DNA from: Budorcas taxicolor | Taxonomy: Eukaryota; Chordata; Mammalia; Artiodactyla; Bovidae | Reading direction: 5' to 3' | DNA length: 64,000 nt | Assembly (NCBI RefSeq): GCF_023091745.1 | Contig: NW_026291817.1 | Location: 682,001 to 746,000, forward strand | Part shown: positions 43,242 to 56,288 of the stretch, in pieces | How positions within the stretch are numbered: position 1 is the stretch's first letter | Layout of the letters: each line of letters starts with the position of its first letter | Position numbers and translations under genes: made by a program | Notes under the pieces: model-generated | Seen by the model: only the letters and a program-made list of their open reading frames with translations | What the model was told of the DNA's origin: nothing | Database searches by the model: none

Positions 43242-46200
43242 GACGAGCCGGTGAAGGGAAAAGAGGTTCCTCTGGAATGGACTGAGACATCTGGGGGACT
43301 CTTGGAATGGTGGCACGACGCTGGAGTTCCTCTCGCCGGTCCTGTTGAGAGGGCCTCCTCTTGAGATGTGACGGGAAGGTCGAACTCTTTCCCGACGAAG
43401 CAGGGAAAGGATCCCTCATCTCGAGCTACGAGGCGGAAACGGGGCTCCTCTGGATGTGGGCGGGACTCTCGTGATTCCTCTCGAGTGGAGACGGCTAGGT
43501 CGGGGAACTTCTTGATTTGCACCAAGGGTGTGAAGGACCCTTTCGAAGTTCCCGAGATGAGGTGTGATCAGCCTCGAGACGCCTCAGCGGAAATGGGCCT
43601 CATCTCGCCTGGAGGGGAGAACCTCCTGGATTTTCTCGAGTTGCGGCAGGTCTTCTCGAGTTACGACGGGGACCTCAGGGACCCGCTCTGGTGGCCTCAG
43701 GAAAGGCCAGTCCCCATGCGAGTTGCTAGGGGACCTCTCGGAATTCCTCTCCCGTCCATGCCGGGGCCCCAGTCCTTGTGTGGAGTCGGGGCCGGAACCT
43801 GAGGATTCCTCTCCAGTGTTGCCATGGATCTTGGGGTGCTTCTGAGTCTCCCCAGGGGAGTCAGGCCTCGTCTCGAGTGGGGGCATGCACGTGCGCTTTC
43901 CTCCCGAGCTGCAGCAGTAGTGTCACGCTTCCAGTCACGTGGATCAAGGGATCTGTGGCTTTCCCTCGAGGCTGTCCCTCGAGGCTTTCCCACGAGGCTT
44001 TCCCACAGGGCTGTGCCACGTGCCACCTTGGTGTGAGTCGATCCTCGGCGTGAAAGACGAGCCGGTGAAGGGAAAAGAGGTTCCTCTGGAATGGACTGAG
44101 ACATCTGGGGGACTCTTGGAATGGTGGCACGACCCTGGAGTTCCTCTCGCCGGTCCTGTTGAGAGGGCCTCCTCTTGAGATGCGACGGGAACGCCGGGAA
44201 CTCTTTCCCGACGAAGCAGGAAAGGATCCCTCATCTCGAGCTACGAGGCGGAAACGGGGCTCCTCTGGATGTGGGCGGGACTCTCGTGATTCCTCTCGAG
44301 TGGAGACGGCTAGGTCGGGGAACTTCTTGATTTGCACCAAGGGTGTGAAGGACCCTTTCGAAGTTCCCGAGATGAGGTGTGATCAGCCTCGAGACGCCTC
44401 AGTGGAAATGGGCCTCATCTCGCCTGGAGGGGAGAACCTCCTGGATTTTCTCGAGTTGCGGCAGGTCTTCTCGAGTTACGACGGGGACCTCAGGGACCCG
44501 CTCTGGTGGCCTCAGGAAAGGCCAGTCCCCATGTGAGTTGCTAGGGGACCTCTCGGGATTCCTCTCCCGTCCATGCCGGGGCCCCAGTCCTTGTGTGGAG
44601 TCGGGGCCGGAACCTGAGGATTCCTCTCCAGTGTTGCCATGGATCTTGGGGTGCTTCTGAGTCTCCCCAGGGGAGTCAGGCCTCGTCTCGAGTGGGGGCA
44701 TGCACGTGCGCTTTCCTCCCGAGCTGCAGCAGTAGTGTCACGCTTCCTGTCACGTGGATCAAGGGATCTGTGGCTTTCCCTCGAGGCTGTCCCTCGAGGC
44801 TTTCCCACGAGGCTTTCCCACAGGGCTGTGCCACGTGCCACCTTGGTGTGAGTCGATCCTCGGCGTGAAAGACGAGCCGGTGAAGGGAAAAGAGGTTCCT
44901 CTGGAATGGACTGAGACATCTGGGGGACTCTTGGAATGGTGGCACGACCCTGGAGTTCCTCTCGCCGGTCCTGTTGAGAGGGCCTCCTCTTGAGATGCGA
45001 CCGGAACGCCGGGAACTCTTTCCCGACGAAGCAGGAAAGGATCCCTCATCTCGAGCTACGAGGCGGAAACGGGGCTCCTCTGGATGTGGGCGGGACTCTC
45101 GTGATTCCTCTCGAGTGGAGACGGCTAGGTCGGGGAACTTCTTGATTTGCACCAAGGGTGTGAAGGACCCTTTCGAAGTTCCCGAGATGAGGTGTGATCA
45201 GCCTCGAGACGCCTCAGTGGAAATGGGCCTCATCTCGCCTGGAGGGGAGAACCTCCTGGATTTTCTCGAGTTGCGGCAGGTCTTCTCGAGTTACGACGGG
45301 GACCTCAGGGACCCGCTCTGGTGGCCTCAGTGAAGGCCAGTCCCCATGTGAGTTTCTAGGGGACCTCTCGGGATTCCTCTCCCGTCCATGCCGGGGCCTC
45401 AGTCCTTGTGTGGAGTCGGGGCCGGAACCTGAGGATTCCTCTCCAGTGTTGCCATGGATCTTGGGGTGCTTCTGAGTCTCCCCAGGGGAGTCAGGCCTCG
45501 TCTCGAGTGGGGGCATGCACGTGCGCTTTCCTCCCGAGCTGCAGCAGTAGTGTCACGCTTCCTGTCACGTGGATCAAGGGATCTGTGGCTTTCCCTCGAG
45601 GCTGTCCCTCGAGGCTTTCCCACGAGGCTTTCCCACAGGGCTGTGCCACGTGCCACCTTGGTGTGAGTCGATCCTCGGCGTGAAAGACGAGCCGGTGAAG
45701 GGAAAAGAGGTTCCTCTGGAATGGACTGAGACATCTGGGGGACTCTTGGAATGGTGGCACGACCCTGGAGTTCCTCTCGCCGTTCCTGTTGAGAGGGCCT
45801 CCTCTTGAGATGCGACGGGAACGCCGGGAACTCTTTCCCGACGAAGCAGGGAAAGGATCCCTCATCTCGAGCTACGAGGCGGAAACGGGGCTCCTCTGAA
45901 TGTGGGCGGGACCCTCGTGATTCCTCTCGAGTGGAGACGGGTATGTCGGGGAAATTCTTGATTTCCACCAAGGGTGTGAAGGACCCTTTCGAAGTTCCAG
46001 AGGTGAGGTGTGATCAGCCTCGAGACGCCTCATCGGAAATGGGCCTCATCTCGCCTGGAGGGGAGAACCTCCTGGATTTTCTCGAGTTGCGGCAGGTCTT
46101 CTCGAGTTACGACGGGGACCTCAGGGACCCGCTCTGGTGGCCTCAGGAAAGGCCAGTCCCCATGCGAGTTGCTAGGGGACCTCTCGGGATTCCTCTCCCG

Positions 46201-47246
46201 TCCATGCCGGGGCCTCAGTCCTTGTGTGGAGTCGGGGCCGGAACCTGAGGATTCCTCTCCAGTGTTGCCATGGATCTTGGGGTGCTTCTGAGTCTCCCCA
46301 GAGGAGTCAGGCCTCGTCTCGAGTGGGGGCATGCACGTGCGCTTTCCTCCCGAGCTGCAGCAGTAGTGTCACGCTTCCTGTCACGTGGATCAAGGGATCT
46401 GTGGCTTTCCCTCGTGGCTGTCCCTCGAGGCTTTCCCACGAGGCTTTCCCACAGGGCTGTGCCATGTGCCACCTTGGTGTGAGTCGATCCTCGGCGTGAA
46501 AGACGAGCCGGTGAAGGGAAAAGAGGTTCCTCTGGAATGGACTGAGACATCTGGGGGACTCTTGGAATGGTGGCACGACCCTGGAGTTCCTCTCCCAGTT
46601 CCTGTAGAGAGGGCCTCCTCTTGAGATGCGACGGGAACGCCGGGAACTCTTTCCCGACGAAGCAGGGAAAGGATCCCTCATCTCGAGCTACGAGGCGGAA
46701 ACGGGGCTCCTCTGGATGTGGGCGGGACTCTCGTGATTCCTCTCGAGTGGAGACGGCTAGGTCGGGGAACTTCTTGATTTGCACCAAGGGTGTGAAGGAC
46801 CCTTTCGAAGTTCCAGAGGGGAGGTGTGATCAGCCTCAAGACGCCTCAGCGGAAATGGGCCTCATCTCGCCTGGAGGGGAGAACCTCCTGGATTTTCTCG
46901 AGTTGCGGCAGGTCTTCTCGAGTTACGACGGGGACCTCAGGGACCCGCTCTGGTGGCCTCAGGAAAGGCCAGTCCCCATGTGAGTTGCTAGGGGACCTCT
47001 CGGGATTCCTCTCCCGTCCATGCCGGGGCCTCAGTCCTTGTGTGGAGTCGGGGCCGGAACCTGAGGATTCCTCTCCAGTGTTGCCATGGATCTTGGGGTG
47101 CTTCTGAGTCTCCCCAGGGGAGTCAGGCCTCGTCTCGAGTGGGGGCATGCACGTGCGCTTTCCTCCCGAGCTGCAGCAGTAGTGTCACGCTTCCTGTCAC
47201 GTGGATCAAGGGATCTGTGGCTTTCCCTCGAGGCTGTCCCTCGAGG
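41783..47246. repeat. Long duplication, copy 1 (shift 8156 bp, ten monomers)
   Basis: The run from U52 to U58 reappears at +8156 bp with all diagnostic features in order: GAGCTGAAGCAG (42276/50432), GGCGACCACTC (42915/51071), the 814 bp monomer with GATGTGACGGGAAGGTCGAA (U54/U64), GGGGCCCCAG, two 815 bp monomers lacking a G in GCAGGAAAGG (U55-56/U65-66), GCGACCGGAAC, GTTTCTAGG, GATTTCCACC, CCTCATCGG, CTCGTGGCTG and CTCCCAGTTCCTGTAGAG (U58/U68). Limits are set by GGATCACTC at 49937 (absent at 41781) and GAGGATTTC at 47245 (absent at 55401). About a dozen base differences were noticed, including GAATTC at 43741 only here. Confidence 0.85.
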
Positions 47247-50200
47247 ATTTCCCACGAGGCTTTCCCACAGGGCTGTGCCACGTGCCACCTTGGTGTGAGT
47301 CGATCCTCGGCGTGAAAGACGAGCCGGTGAAGGGAAAAGAGGTTCCTCTGGAATGGACTGAGACATCTGGGGGACTCTTGGAATGGTGGCACGACCCTGG
47401 AGTTCCTCTCGCCAGTCCTGTTGAGAGGGCCTCCTCTTGAGATGCGACGGGAACGCCGGGAACTCTTTCCCGACGAAGCAGGGAAAGGATCCCTCATCTC
47501 GAGCTACGAGGCGGAAACGGGGCTCCTCTGGATGTGGGCGGGACTCTCGTGATTCCTCTCGAGTGGAGACGGCTAGGTCGGGGAACTTCTTGATTTGCAC
47601 CAAGGGTGTGAAGGACCCTTTCGAAGTTCCCGAGATGAGGTGTGATCAGCCTCGAGACGCCTCAGCGGAAATGGGCCTCATCTCGCCTGGAGGGGAGAAC
47701 CTCCTGGATTTTCTCGAGTTGCGGCAGGTCTTCTCGAGTTACGACGGGGACCTCAGGGACCCGCTCTGGTGGCCTCAGGAAAGGCCAGTCCCCATGTGAG
47801 TTGCTAGGCGACCACTCGGGATTCCTCTCCCGTCCATGCCGGGGCCTCAGTCCTTGTGTGGAGTCGGGGCCGGAACCTGAGGATTCCTCTCCAGTGTTGC
47901 CATGGATCTTGGGGTGCTTCTGAGTCTCCCCAGGGGAGTCAGGCCTCGTCTCGAGTGGGGGCATGCACGTGCGCTTTCCTCCCGAGCTGCAGCAGTAGTG
48001 TCACGCTTCCTGTCACGTGGATCAAGGGATCTGTGGCTTTCCCTCGAGGCTGTCCCTCGAGGCTTTCCCACGAGGCTTTCCCACAGGGCTGTGCCACGTG
48101 CCACCTTGGTGTGAGTCGATCCTCGGCGTGAAAGACGAGCCGGTGAAGGGAAAAGAGGTTCCTCTGGAATGGACTGAGACATCTGGGGGACTCTTGGAAT
48201 GGTGGCACGACCCTGGAGTTCCTCTCGCCGGTCCTGTTGAGAGGGCCTCCTCTTGAGATGCGACGGGAACGCCGGGAACTCTTTCCCGACGAAGCAGGGA
48301 AAGGATCACTCATCTCGAGCTACGAGGCGGAAACGGGGCTCCTCTGGATGTGGGCGGGACTCTCGTGATTCCTCTCGAGTGGAGACGGCTAGGTCGGGGA
48401 ACTTCTTGATTTGCACCAAGGGTGTGAAGGACCCTTTCGAAGTTCCCGAGATGAGGTGTGATCAGCCTCGAGACGCCTCAGCGGAAATGGGCCTCATCTC
48501 GCCTGGAGGGGAGAACCTCCTGGATTTTCTCGAGTTGCGGCAGGTCTTCTCGAGTTACGACGGGGACCTCAGGGACCCGCTCTGGTGGCCTCAGGAAAGG
48601 CCAGTCCCCATGTGAGTTGCTAGGGGACCTCTCGGGATTCCTCTCCCGTCCATGCCGGGGCCTCAGTCCTTGTGTGGAGTCGGGGCCGGAACCTGAGGAT
48701 TCCTCTCCAGTGTTGCCATGGATCTTGGGGTGCTTCTGAGTCTCCCCAGGGGAGTCAGGCCTCGTCTCGAGTGGGGGCATGCACGTGCGCTTTCCTCCCG
48801 AGCTGCAGCAGTAGTGTCACGCTTCCTGTCACGTGGATCAAGGGATCTGTGGCTTTCCCTCGAGGCTGTCCCTCGAGGATTTCCCACGAGGCTTTCCCAC
48901 AGGGCTGTGCCACGTGCCACCTTGGTGTGAGTCGATCCTCGGCGTGAAAGACGAGCCGGTGAAGGGAAAAGAGGTTCCTCTGGAATGGACTGAGACATCT
49001 GGGGGACTCTTGGAATGGTGGCACGACCCTGGAGTTCCTCTCGCCAGTCCTGTTGAGAGGGCCTCCTCTTGAGATGCGACGGGAACGCCGGGAACTCTTT
49101 CCCGACGAAGCAGGGAAAGGATCCCTCATCTCGAGCTACGAGGCGGAAACGGGGCTCCTCTGGATGTGGGCGGGACTCTCGTGATTCCTCTCGAGTGGAG
49201 ACGGCTAGGTCGGGGAACTTCTTGATTTGCACCAAGGGTGTGAAGGACCCTTTCGAAGTTCCCGAGATGAGGTGTGATCAGCCTCGAGACGCCTCAGCGG
49301 AAATGGGCCTCATCTCGCCTGGAGGGGAGAACCTCCTGGATTTTCTCGAGTTGCGGCAGGTCTTCTCGAGTTACGACGGGGACCTCAGGGACCCGCTCTG
49401 GTGGCCTCAGGAAAGGCCAGTCCCCATGTGAGTTGCTAGGCGACCACTCGGGATTCCTCTCCCGTCCATGCCGGGGCCTCAGTCCTTGTGTGGAGTCGGG
49501 GCCGGAACCTGAGGATTCCTCTCCAGTGTTGCCATGGATCTTGGGGTGCTTCTGAGTCTCCCCAGGGGAGTCAGGCCTCGTCTCGAGTGGGGGCATGCAC
49601 GTGCGCTTTCCTCCCGAGCTGCAGCAGTAGTGTCACGCTTCCTGTCACGTGGATCAAGGGATCTGTGGCTTTCCCTCGAGGCTGTCCCTCGAGGCTTTCC
49701 CACGAGGCTTTCCCACAGGGCTGTGCCACGTGCCACCTTGGTGTGAGTCGATCCTCGGCGTGAAAGACGAGCCGGTGAAGGGAAAAGAGGTTCCTCTGGA
49801 ATGGACTGAGACATCTGGGGGACTCTTGGAATGGTGGCACGACCCTGGAGTTCCTCTCGCCGGTCCTGTTGAGAGGGCCTCCTCTTGAGATGCGACGGGA
49901 ACGCCGGGAACTCTTTCCCGACGAAGCAGGGAAAGGATCACTCATCTCGAGCTACGAGGCGGAAACGGGGCTCCTCTGGATGTGGGCGGGACTCTCGTGA
50001 TTCCTCTCGAGTGGAGACGGCTAGGTCGGGGAACTTCTTGATTTGCACCAAGGGTGTGAAGGACCCTTTCGAAGTTCCCGAGATGAGGTGTGATCAGCCT
50101 CGAGACGCCTCAGCGGAAATGGGCCTCATCTCGCCTGGAGGGGAGAACCTCCTGGATTTTCTCGAGTTGCGGCAGGTCTTCTCGAGTTACGACGGGGACC

Positions 50201-50438
50201 TCAGGGACCCGCTCTGGTGGCCTCAGGAAAGGCCAGTCCCCATGTGAGTTGCTAGGGGACCTCTCGGGATTCCTCTCCCGTCCATGCCGGGGCCTCAGTC
50301 CTTGTGTGGAGTCGGGGCCGGAACCTGAGGATTCCTCTCCAGTGTTGCCATGGATCTTGGGGTGCTTCTGAGTCTCCCCAGGGGAGTCAGGCCTCGTCTC
50401 GAGTGGGGGCATGCACGTGCGCTTTCCTCCCGAGCTGA
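47246..50438. repeat. Dimer duplication U59-U60 and U61-U62
   Basis: GAGGATTTC (47245/48877), CGCCAGTCCTG (~47411/~49043), CTAGGCGACCACTC (~47807/~49439), CGCCGGTCCTG and GGATCACTC (~48305/~49937) recur at exactly 1632 bp. The repeat ends in U62, whose end has GAGCTGAAGCAG and no GAGGATTTC. GGATCACTC destroys the GGATCC site of U60 and U62. Confidence 0.8.
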
Positions 50439-53400
50439 AGCAGTAGTGTCACGCTTCCTGTCACGTGGATCAAGGGATCTGTGGCTTTCCCTCGAGGCTG
50501 TCCCTCGAGGCTTTCCCACGAGGCTTTCCCACAGGGCTGTGCCACGTGCCACCTTGGTGTGAGTCGATCCTCGGCGTGAAAGACGAGCCGGTGAAGGGAA
50601 AAGAGGTTCCTCTGGAATGGACTGAGACATCTGGGGGACTCTTGGAATGGTGGCACGACCCTGGAGTTCCTCTCGCCGTTCCTGTTGAGAGGGCCTCCTC
50701 TTGAGATGCGACGGGAACACCGGGAACTCTTTCCCGACGAAGCAGGGAAAGGATCCCTCATCTCGAGCTACGAGGCGGAAACGGGGCTCCTCTGGATGTG
50801 GGCGGGACCCTCGTGATTCCTCTCGAGTGGAGACGGCTAGGTCGGGGAACTTCTTGATTTGCACCAAGGGTGTGAAGGACCCTTTCGAAGTTCCCGAGAT
50901 GAGGTGTGATCAGCCTCGAGACGCCTCAGCGGAAATGGGCCTCATCTCGCCTGGAGGGGAGAACCTCCTGGATTTTCTCGAGTTGCGGCAGGTCTTCTCG
51001 AGTTACGACGGGGACTTCAGGGACCCGCTCTGGTGGCCTCAGGAAAGGCCAGTCCCCATGTGAGTTGCTAGGCGACCACTCGGGATTCCTCTCCCGTCCA
51101 TGCCGGGGCCTCAGTCCTTGTGTGGAGTCGGGGCCGGAACCTGAGGATTCCTCTCCAGTGTTGCCATGGATCTTGGGGTGCTTCTGAGTCTCCCCAGGGG
51201 AGTCAGGCCTCGTCTCGAGTGGGGGCATGCACGTGCGCTTTCCTCCCGAGCTGCAGCAGTAGTGTCACGCTTCCTGTCACGTGGATCAAGGGATCTGTGG
51301 CTTTCCCTCGAGGCTGTCCCTCGAGGCTTTCCCACGAGGCTTTCCCACAGGGCTGTGCCACGTGCCACCTTGGTGTGAGTCGATCCTCGGCGTGAAAGAC
51401 GAGCCGGTGAAGGGAAAAGAGGTTCCTCTGGAATGGACTGAGACATCTGGGGGACTCTTGGAATGGTGGCACGACGCTGGAGTTCCTCTCGCCGGTCCTG
51501 TTGAGAGGGCCTCCTCTTGAGATGTGACGGGAAGGTCGAACTCGTTCCCGACGAAGCAGGGAAAGGATCCCTCATCTCGAGCTACGAGGCGGAAACGGGG
51601 CTCCTCTGGATGTGGGCGGGACTCTCGTGATTCCTCTCGAGTGGAGACGGCTAGGTCGGGGAACTTCTTGATTTGCACCAAGGGTGTGAAGGACCCTTTC
51701 GAAGTTCCCGAGATGAGGTGTGATCAGCCTCGAGACGCCTCAGCGGAAATGGGCCTCATCTCGCCTGGAGGGGAGAACCTCCTGGATTTTCTCGAGTTGC
51801 GGCAGGTCTTCTCGAGTTACGACGGGGACCTCAGGGACCCGCTCTGGTGGCCTCAGGAAAGGCCAGTCCCCATGCGAGTTGCTAGGGGACCTCTCGGGAT
51901 TCCTCTCCCGTCCATGCCGGGGCCCCAGTCCTTGTGTGGAGTCGGGGCCGGAACCTGAGGATTCCTCTCCAGTGTTGCCATGGATCTTGGGGTGCTTCTG
52001 AGTCTCCCCAGGGGAGTCAGGCCTCGTCTCGAGTGGGGGCATGCACGTGCGCTTTCCTCCCGAGCTGCAGCAGTAGTGTCACGCTTCCTGTCACGTGGAT
52101 CAAGGGATCTGTGGCTTTCCCTCGAGGCTGTCCCTCGAGGCTTTCCCACGAGGCTTTCCCACAGGGCTGTGCCACGTGCCACCTTGGTGTGAGTCGATCC
52201 TCGGCGTGAAAGACGAGCCGGTGAAGGGAAAAGAGGTTCCTCTGGAATGGACTGAGACATCTGGGGGACTCTTGGAATGGTGGCACGACCCTGGAGTTCC
52301 TCTCGCCGGTCCTGTTGAGAGGGCCTCCTCTTGAGATGCGACGGGAACGCCGGGAACTCTTTCCCGACGAAGCAGGAAAGGATCCCTCATCTCGAGCTAC
52401 GAGGCGGAAACGGGGCTCCTCTGGATGTGGGCGGGACTCTCGTGATTCCTCTCGAGTGGAGACGGCTAGGTCGGGGAACTTCTTGATTTGCACCAAGGGT
52501 GTGAAGGACCCTTTCGAAGTTCCCGAGATGAGGTGTGATCAGCCTCGAGACGCCTCAGTGGAAATGGGCCTCATCTCGCCTGGAGGGGAGAACCTCCTGG
52601 ATTTTCTCGAGTTGCGGCAGGTCTTCTCGAGTTACGACGGGGACCTCAGGGACCCGCTCTGGTGGCCTCAGGAAAGGCCAGTCCCCATGTGAGTTGCTAG
52701 GGGACCTCTCGGGATTCCTCTCCCGTCCATGCCGGGGCCCCAGTCCTTGTGTGGAGTCGGGGCCGGAACCTGAGGATTCCTCTCCAGTGTTGCCATGGAT
52801 CTTGGGGTGCTTCTGAGTCTCCCCAGGGGAGTCAGGCCTCGTCTCGAGTGGGGGCATGCACGTGCGCTTTCCTCCCGAGCTGCAGCAGTAGTGTCACGCT
52901 TCCTGTCACGTGGATCAAGGGATCTGTGGCTTTCCCTCGAGGCTGTCCCTCGAGGCTTTCCCACGAGGCTTTCCCACAGGGCTGTGCCACGTGCCACCTT
53001 GGTGTGAGTCGATCCTCGGCGTGAAAGACGAGCCGGTGAAGGGAAAAGAGGTTCCTCTGGAATGGACTGAGACATCTGGGGGACTCTTGGAATGGTGGCA
53101 CGACCCTGGAGTTCCTCTCGCCGGTCCTGTTGAGAGGGCCTCCTCTTGAGATGCGACCGGAACGCCGGGAACTCTTTCCCGACGAAGCAGGAAAGGATCC
53201 CTCATCTCGAGCTACGAGGCGGAAACGGGGCTCCTCTGGATGTGGGCGGGACTCTCGTGATTCCTCTCGAGTGGAGACGGCTAGGTCGGGGAACTTCTTG
53301 ATTTGCACCAAGGGTGTGAAGGACCCTTTCGAAGTTCCCGAGATGAGGTGTGATCAGCCTCGAGACGCCTCAGTGGAAATGGGCCTCATCTCGCCTGGAG

Positions 53401-55402
53401 GGGAGAACCTCCTGGATTTTCTCGAGTTGCGGCAGGTCTTCTCGAGTTACGACGGGGACCTCAGGGACCCGCTCTGGTGGCCTCAGTAAAGGCCAGTCCC
53501 CATGTGAGTTTCTAGGGGACCTCTCGGGATTCCTCTCCCGTCCATGCCGGGGCCTCAGTCCTTCTGTGGAGTCGGGGCCGGAACCTGAGGATTCCTCTCC
53601 AGTGTTGCCATGGATCTTGGGGTGCTTCTGAGTCTCCCCAGGGGAGTCAGGCCTCGTCTCGAGTGGGGGCATGCACGTGCGCTTTCCTCCCGAGCTGCAG
53701 CAGTAGTGTCACGCTTCCTGTCACGTGGATCAAGGGATCTGTGGCTTTCCCTCGAGGCTGTCCCTCGAGGCTTTCCCACGAGGCTTTCCCACAGGGCTGT
53801 GCCACGTGCCACCTTGGTGTGAGTCGATCCTCGGCGTGAAAGACGAGCCGGTGAAGGGAAAAGAGGTTCCTCTGGAATGGACTGAGACATCTGGGGGACT
53901 CTTGGAATGGTGGCACGACCCTGGAGTTCCTCTCGCCGTTCCTGTTGAGAGGACCTCCTCTTGAGATGCGACGGGAACGCCGGGAACTCTTTCCCGAAGA
54001 AGCAGGGAAAGGATCCCTCATCTCGAGCTACGAGGCGGAAACGGGGCTCCTCTGAATGTGGGCGGGACCCTCGTGATTACTCTCGAGTGGAGACGGGTAT
54101 GTCGGGGAACTTCTTGATTTCCACCAAGGGTGTGAAGGACCCTTTCGAAGTTCCAGAGGTGAGGTGTGATCAGCCTCGAGACGCCTCATCGGAAATGGGC
54201 CTCATCTCGCCTGGAGGGGAGAACCTCCTGGATTTTCTCGAGTTGCGGCAGGTCTTCTCGAGTTACGACGGGGACCTCAGGGACCCGCTCTGGTGGCCTC
54301 AGGAAAGGCCAGTCCCCATGCGAGTTGCTAGGGGACCTCTCGGGATTCCTCTCCCGTCCATGCCGGGGCCTCAGTCCTTGTGTGGAGTCGGGGCCGGAAC
54401 CTGAGGATTCCTCTCCAGTGTTGCCATGGATCTTGGGGTGCTTCTGAGTCTCCCCAGAGGAGTCAGGCCTCGTCTCGAGTGGGGGCATGCACGTGCGCTT
54501 TCCTCCCGAGCTGCAGCAGTAGTGTCACGCTTCCTGTCACGTGGATCAAGGGATCTGTGGCTTTCCCTCGTGGCTGTCCCTCGAGGCTTTCCCACGAGGC
54601 TTTCCCACAGGGCTGTGCCATGTGCCACCTTGGTGTGAGTCGATCCTCGGCGTGAAAGACGAGCCGGTGAAGGGAAAAGAGGTTCCTCTGGAATGGACTG
54701 AGACATCTGGGGGACTCTTGGAATGGTGGCACGACCCTGGAGTTCCTCTCCCAGTTCCTGTAGAGAGGGCCTCCTCTTGAGATGCGACGGGAACGCCGGG
54801 AACTCTTTCCCGACGAAGCAGGGAAAGGATCCCTCATCTCGAGCTACGAGGCGGAAACGGGGCTCCTCTGGATGTGGGCGGGACTCTCGTGATTCCTCTC
54901 GAGTGGAGACGGCTAGGTCGGGGAACTTCTTGATTTGCACCAAGGGTGTGAAGGACCCTTTCGAAGTTCCAGAGGGGAGGTGTGATCAGCCTCAAGACGC
55001 CTCAGCGGAAATGGGCCTCATCTCGCCTGGAGGGGAGAACCTCCTGGATTTTCTCGAGTTGCGGCAGGTCTTCTCGAGTTACGACGGGGACCTCAGGGAC
55101 CCGCTCTGGTGGCCTCAGGAAAGGCCAGTCCCCATGTGAGTTGCTAGGGGACCTCTCGGGATTCCTCTCCCGTCCATGCCGGGGCCTCAGTCCTTGTGTG
55201 GAGTCGGGGCCGGAACCTGAGGATTCCTCTCCAGTGTTGCCATGGATCTTGGGGTGCTTCTGAGTCTCCCCAGGGGAGTCAGGCCTCGTCTCGAGTGGGG
55301 GCATGCACGTGCGCTTTCCTCCCGAGCTGCAGCAGTAGTGTCACGCTTCCTGTCACGTGGATCAAGGGATCTGTGGCTTTCCCTCGAGGCTGTCCCTCGA
55401 GG
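49939..55402. repeat. Long duplication, copy 2 (shift 8156 bp from 41783-47246)
   Basis: This is the counterpart of the segment at 41783-47246, spanning U62 to U68. Copy-specific changes are few: GGGAACACCGGG (~50713), CTCGTTCCC (51541), CCTCAGTAAAGG (~53483; CCTCAGTGAAGG in copy 1), CCTTCTGTGG (~53560), GAGGACCTCC (~53949), CCCGAAGAAG (~53996) and GATTACTCTCG (~54075). Part of this copy was itself duplicated at +4893 bp. Confidence 0.85.
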
Positions 55403-55473
55403 CTTTCCCACGAGGCTTTCCCACAGGGCTGTGCCACGTGCCACCTTGGTGTGAGTCGATCCTCGGCGTGAAA

Positions 55474-56288
55474 GACGAGCCGGTGAAGGGAAAGAGGTTC
55501 CTCTGGAATGGACTGAGACATCTGGGGGACTCTTGGAATGGTGGCACGACTCTGGAGTTCCTCTCGCCGTTCCTGTTGAGAGGGCCTCCTCTTGAGATGT
55601 GACGGGAAGGTCGGGAACTCTTTCCCGACGAAGCAGGGAAAGGATCCCTCATCTCGAGCTACGAGGCGGAAACGGGGCTCCTCTGGATGTGGGCGGGACT
55701 CTCGTGATTCCTCTCGAGTGGAGACGGCTAGGTCGGGGAACTTCTTGATTTGCACCAAGGGTGTGAAGGACCCTTTCGAAGTTCCCGAGATGAGGTGTGA
55801 TCAGCCTCGAGACGCCTCAGCGGAAATGGGCCTCATCTCGCCTGGAGGGGAGAACCTCCTGGATTTTCTCGAGTTGCGGCAGGTCTTCTCGAGTTACGAC
55901 GGGGACCTCAGGGACCCGCTCTGGTGGCCTCAGGAAAGGCCAGTCCCCATGTGAGTTGCTAGGGGACCTCTCGGGATTCCTCTCCCGTCCATGCCGGGGC
56001 CTCAGTCCTTGTGTGGAGTCGGGGCCGGAACCTGAGGATTCCTCTCCAGTGTTGCCATGGATCTTGGGGTGCTTCTGAGTCTCCCCAGGGGAGTCAGGCC
56101 TCGTCTCGAGTGGGGGCATGCACGTGCGCTTTCCTCCCGAGCTGCAGCAGTAGTGTCACGCTTCCTGTCACGTGGATCAAGGGATCTGTGGCTTTCCCTC
56201 GAGGCTGTCCCTCGAGGATTTCCCACGAGGCTTTCCCACAGGGCTGTGCCACGTGCCACCTTGGTGTGAGTCGATCCTCGGCGTGAAA
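55474..56288. repeat. U69, 815 bp monomer, source or product of the 4077 bp duplication
   Basis: U69 lacks one A in GGGAAAGAGG (~55489) and has GCACGACTCTGG (~55545) and GATGTGACGGGAAGGTCGGG (~55596). U74 (59551) carries the same set at a shift of 4077 bp. GATGTGACGGGAAGGTCG is shared with U54 and U64, but those lack two further bases, so U69 may keep the form from before that deletion. Confidence 0.8.

Noticed and set aside
43741..43746. GAATTC in U54 as a family-defining EcoRI site
   Set aside because: It results from one private G to A change and is absent from the 8156 bp-shifted copy and, as far as I can see, from all other monomers; it is a marker of this copy only.
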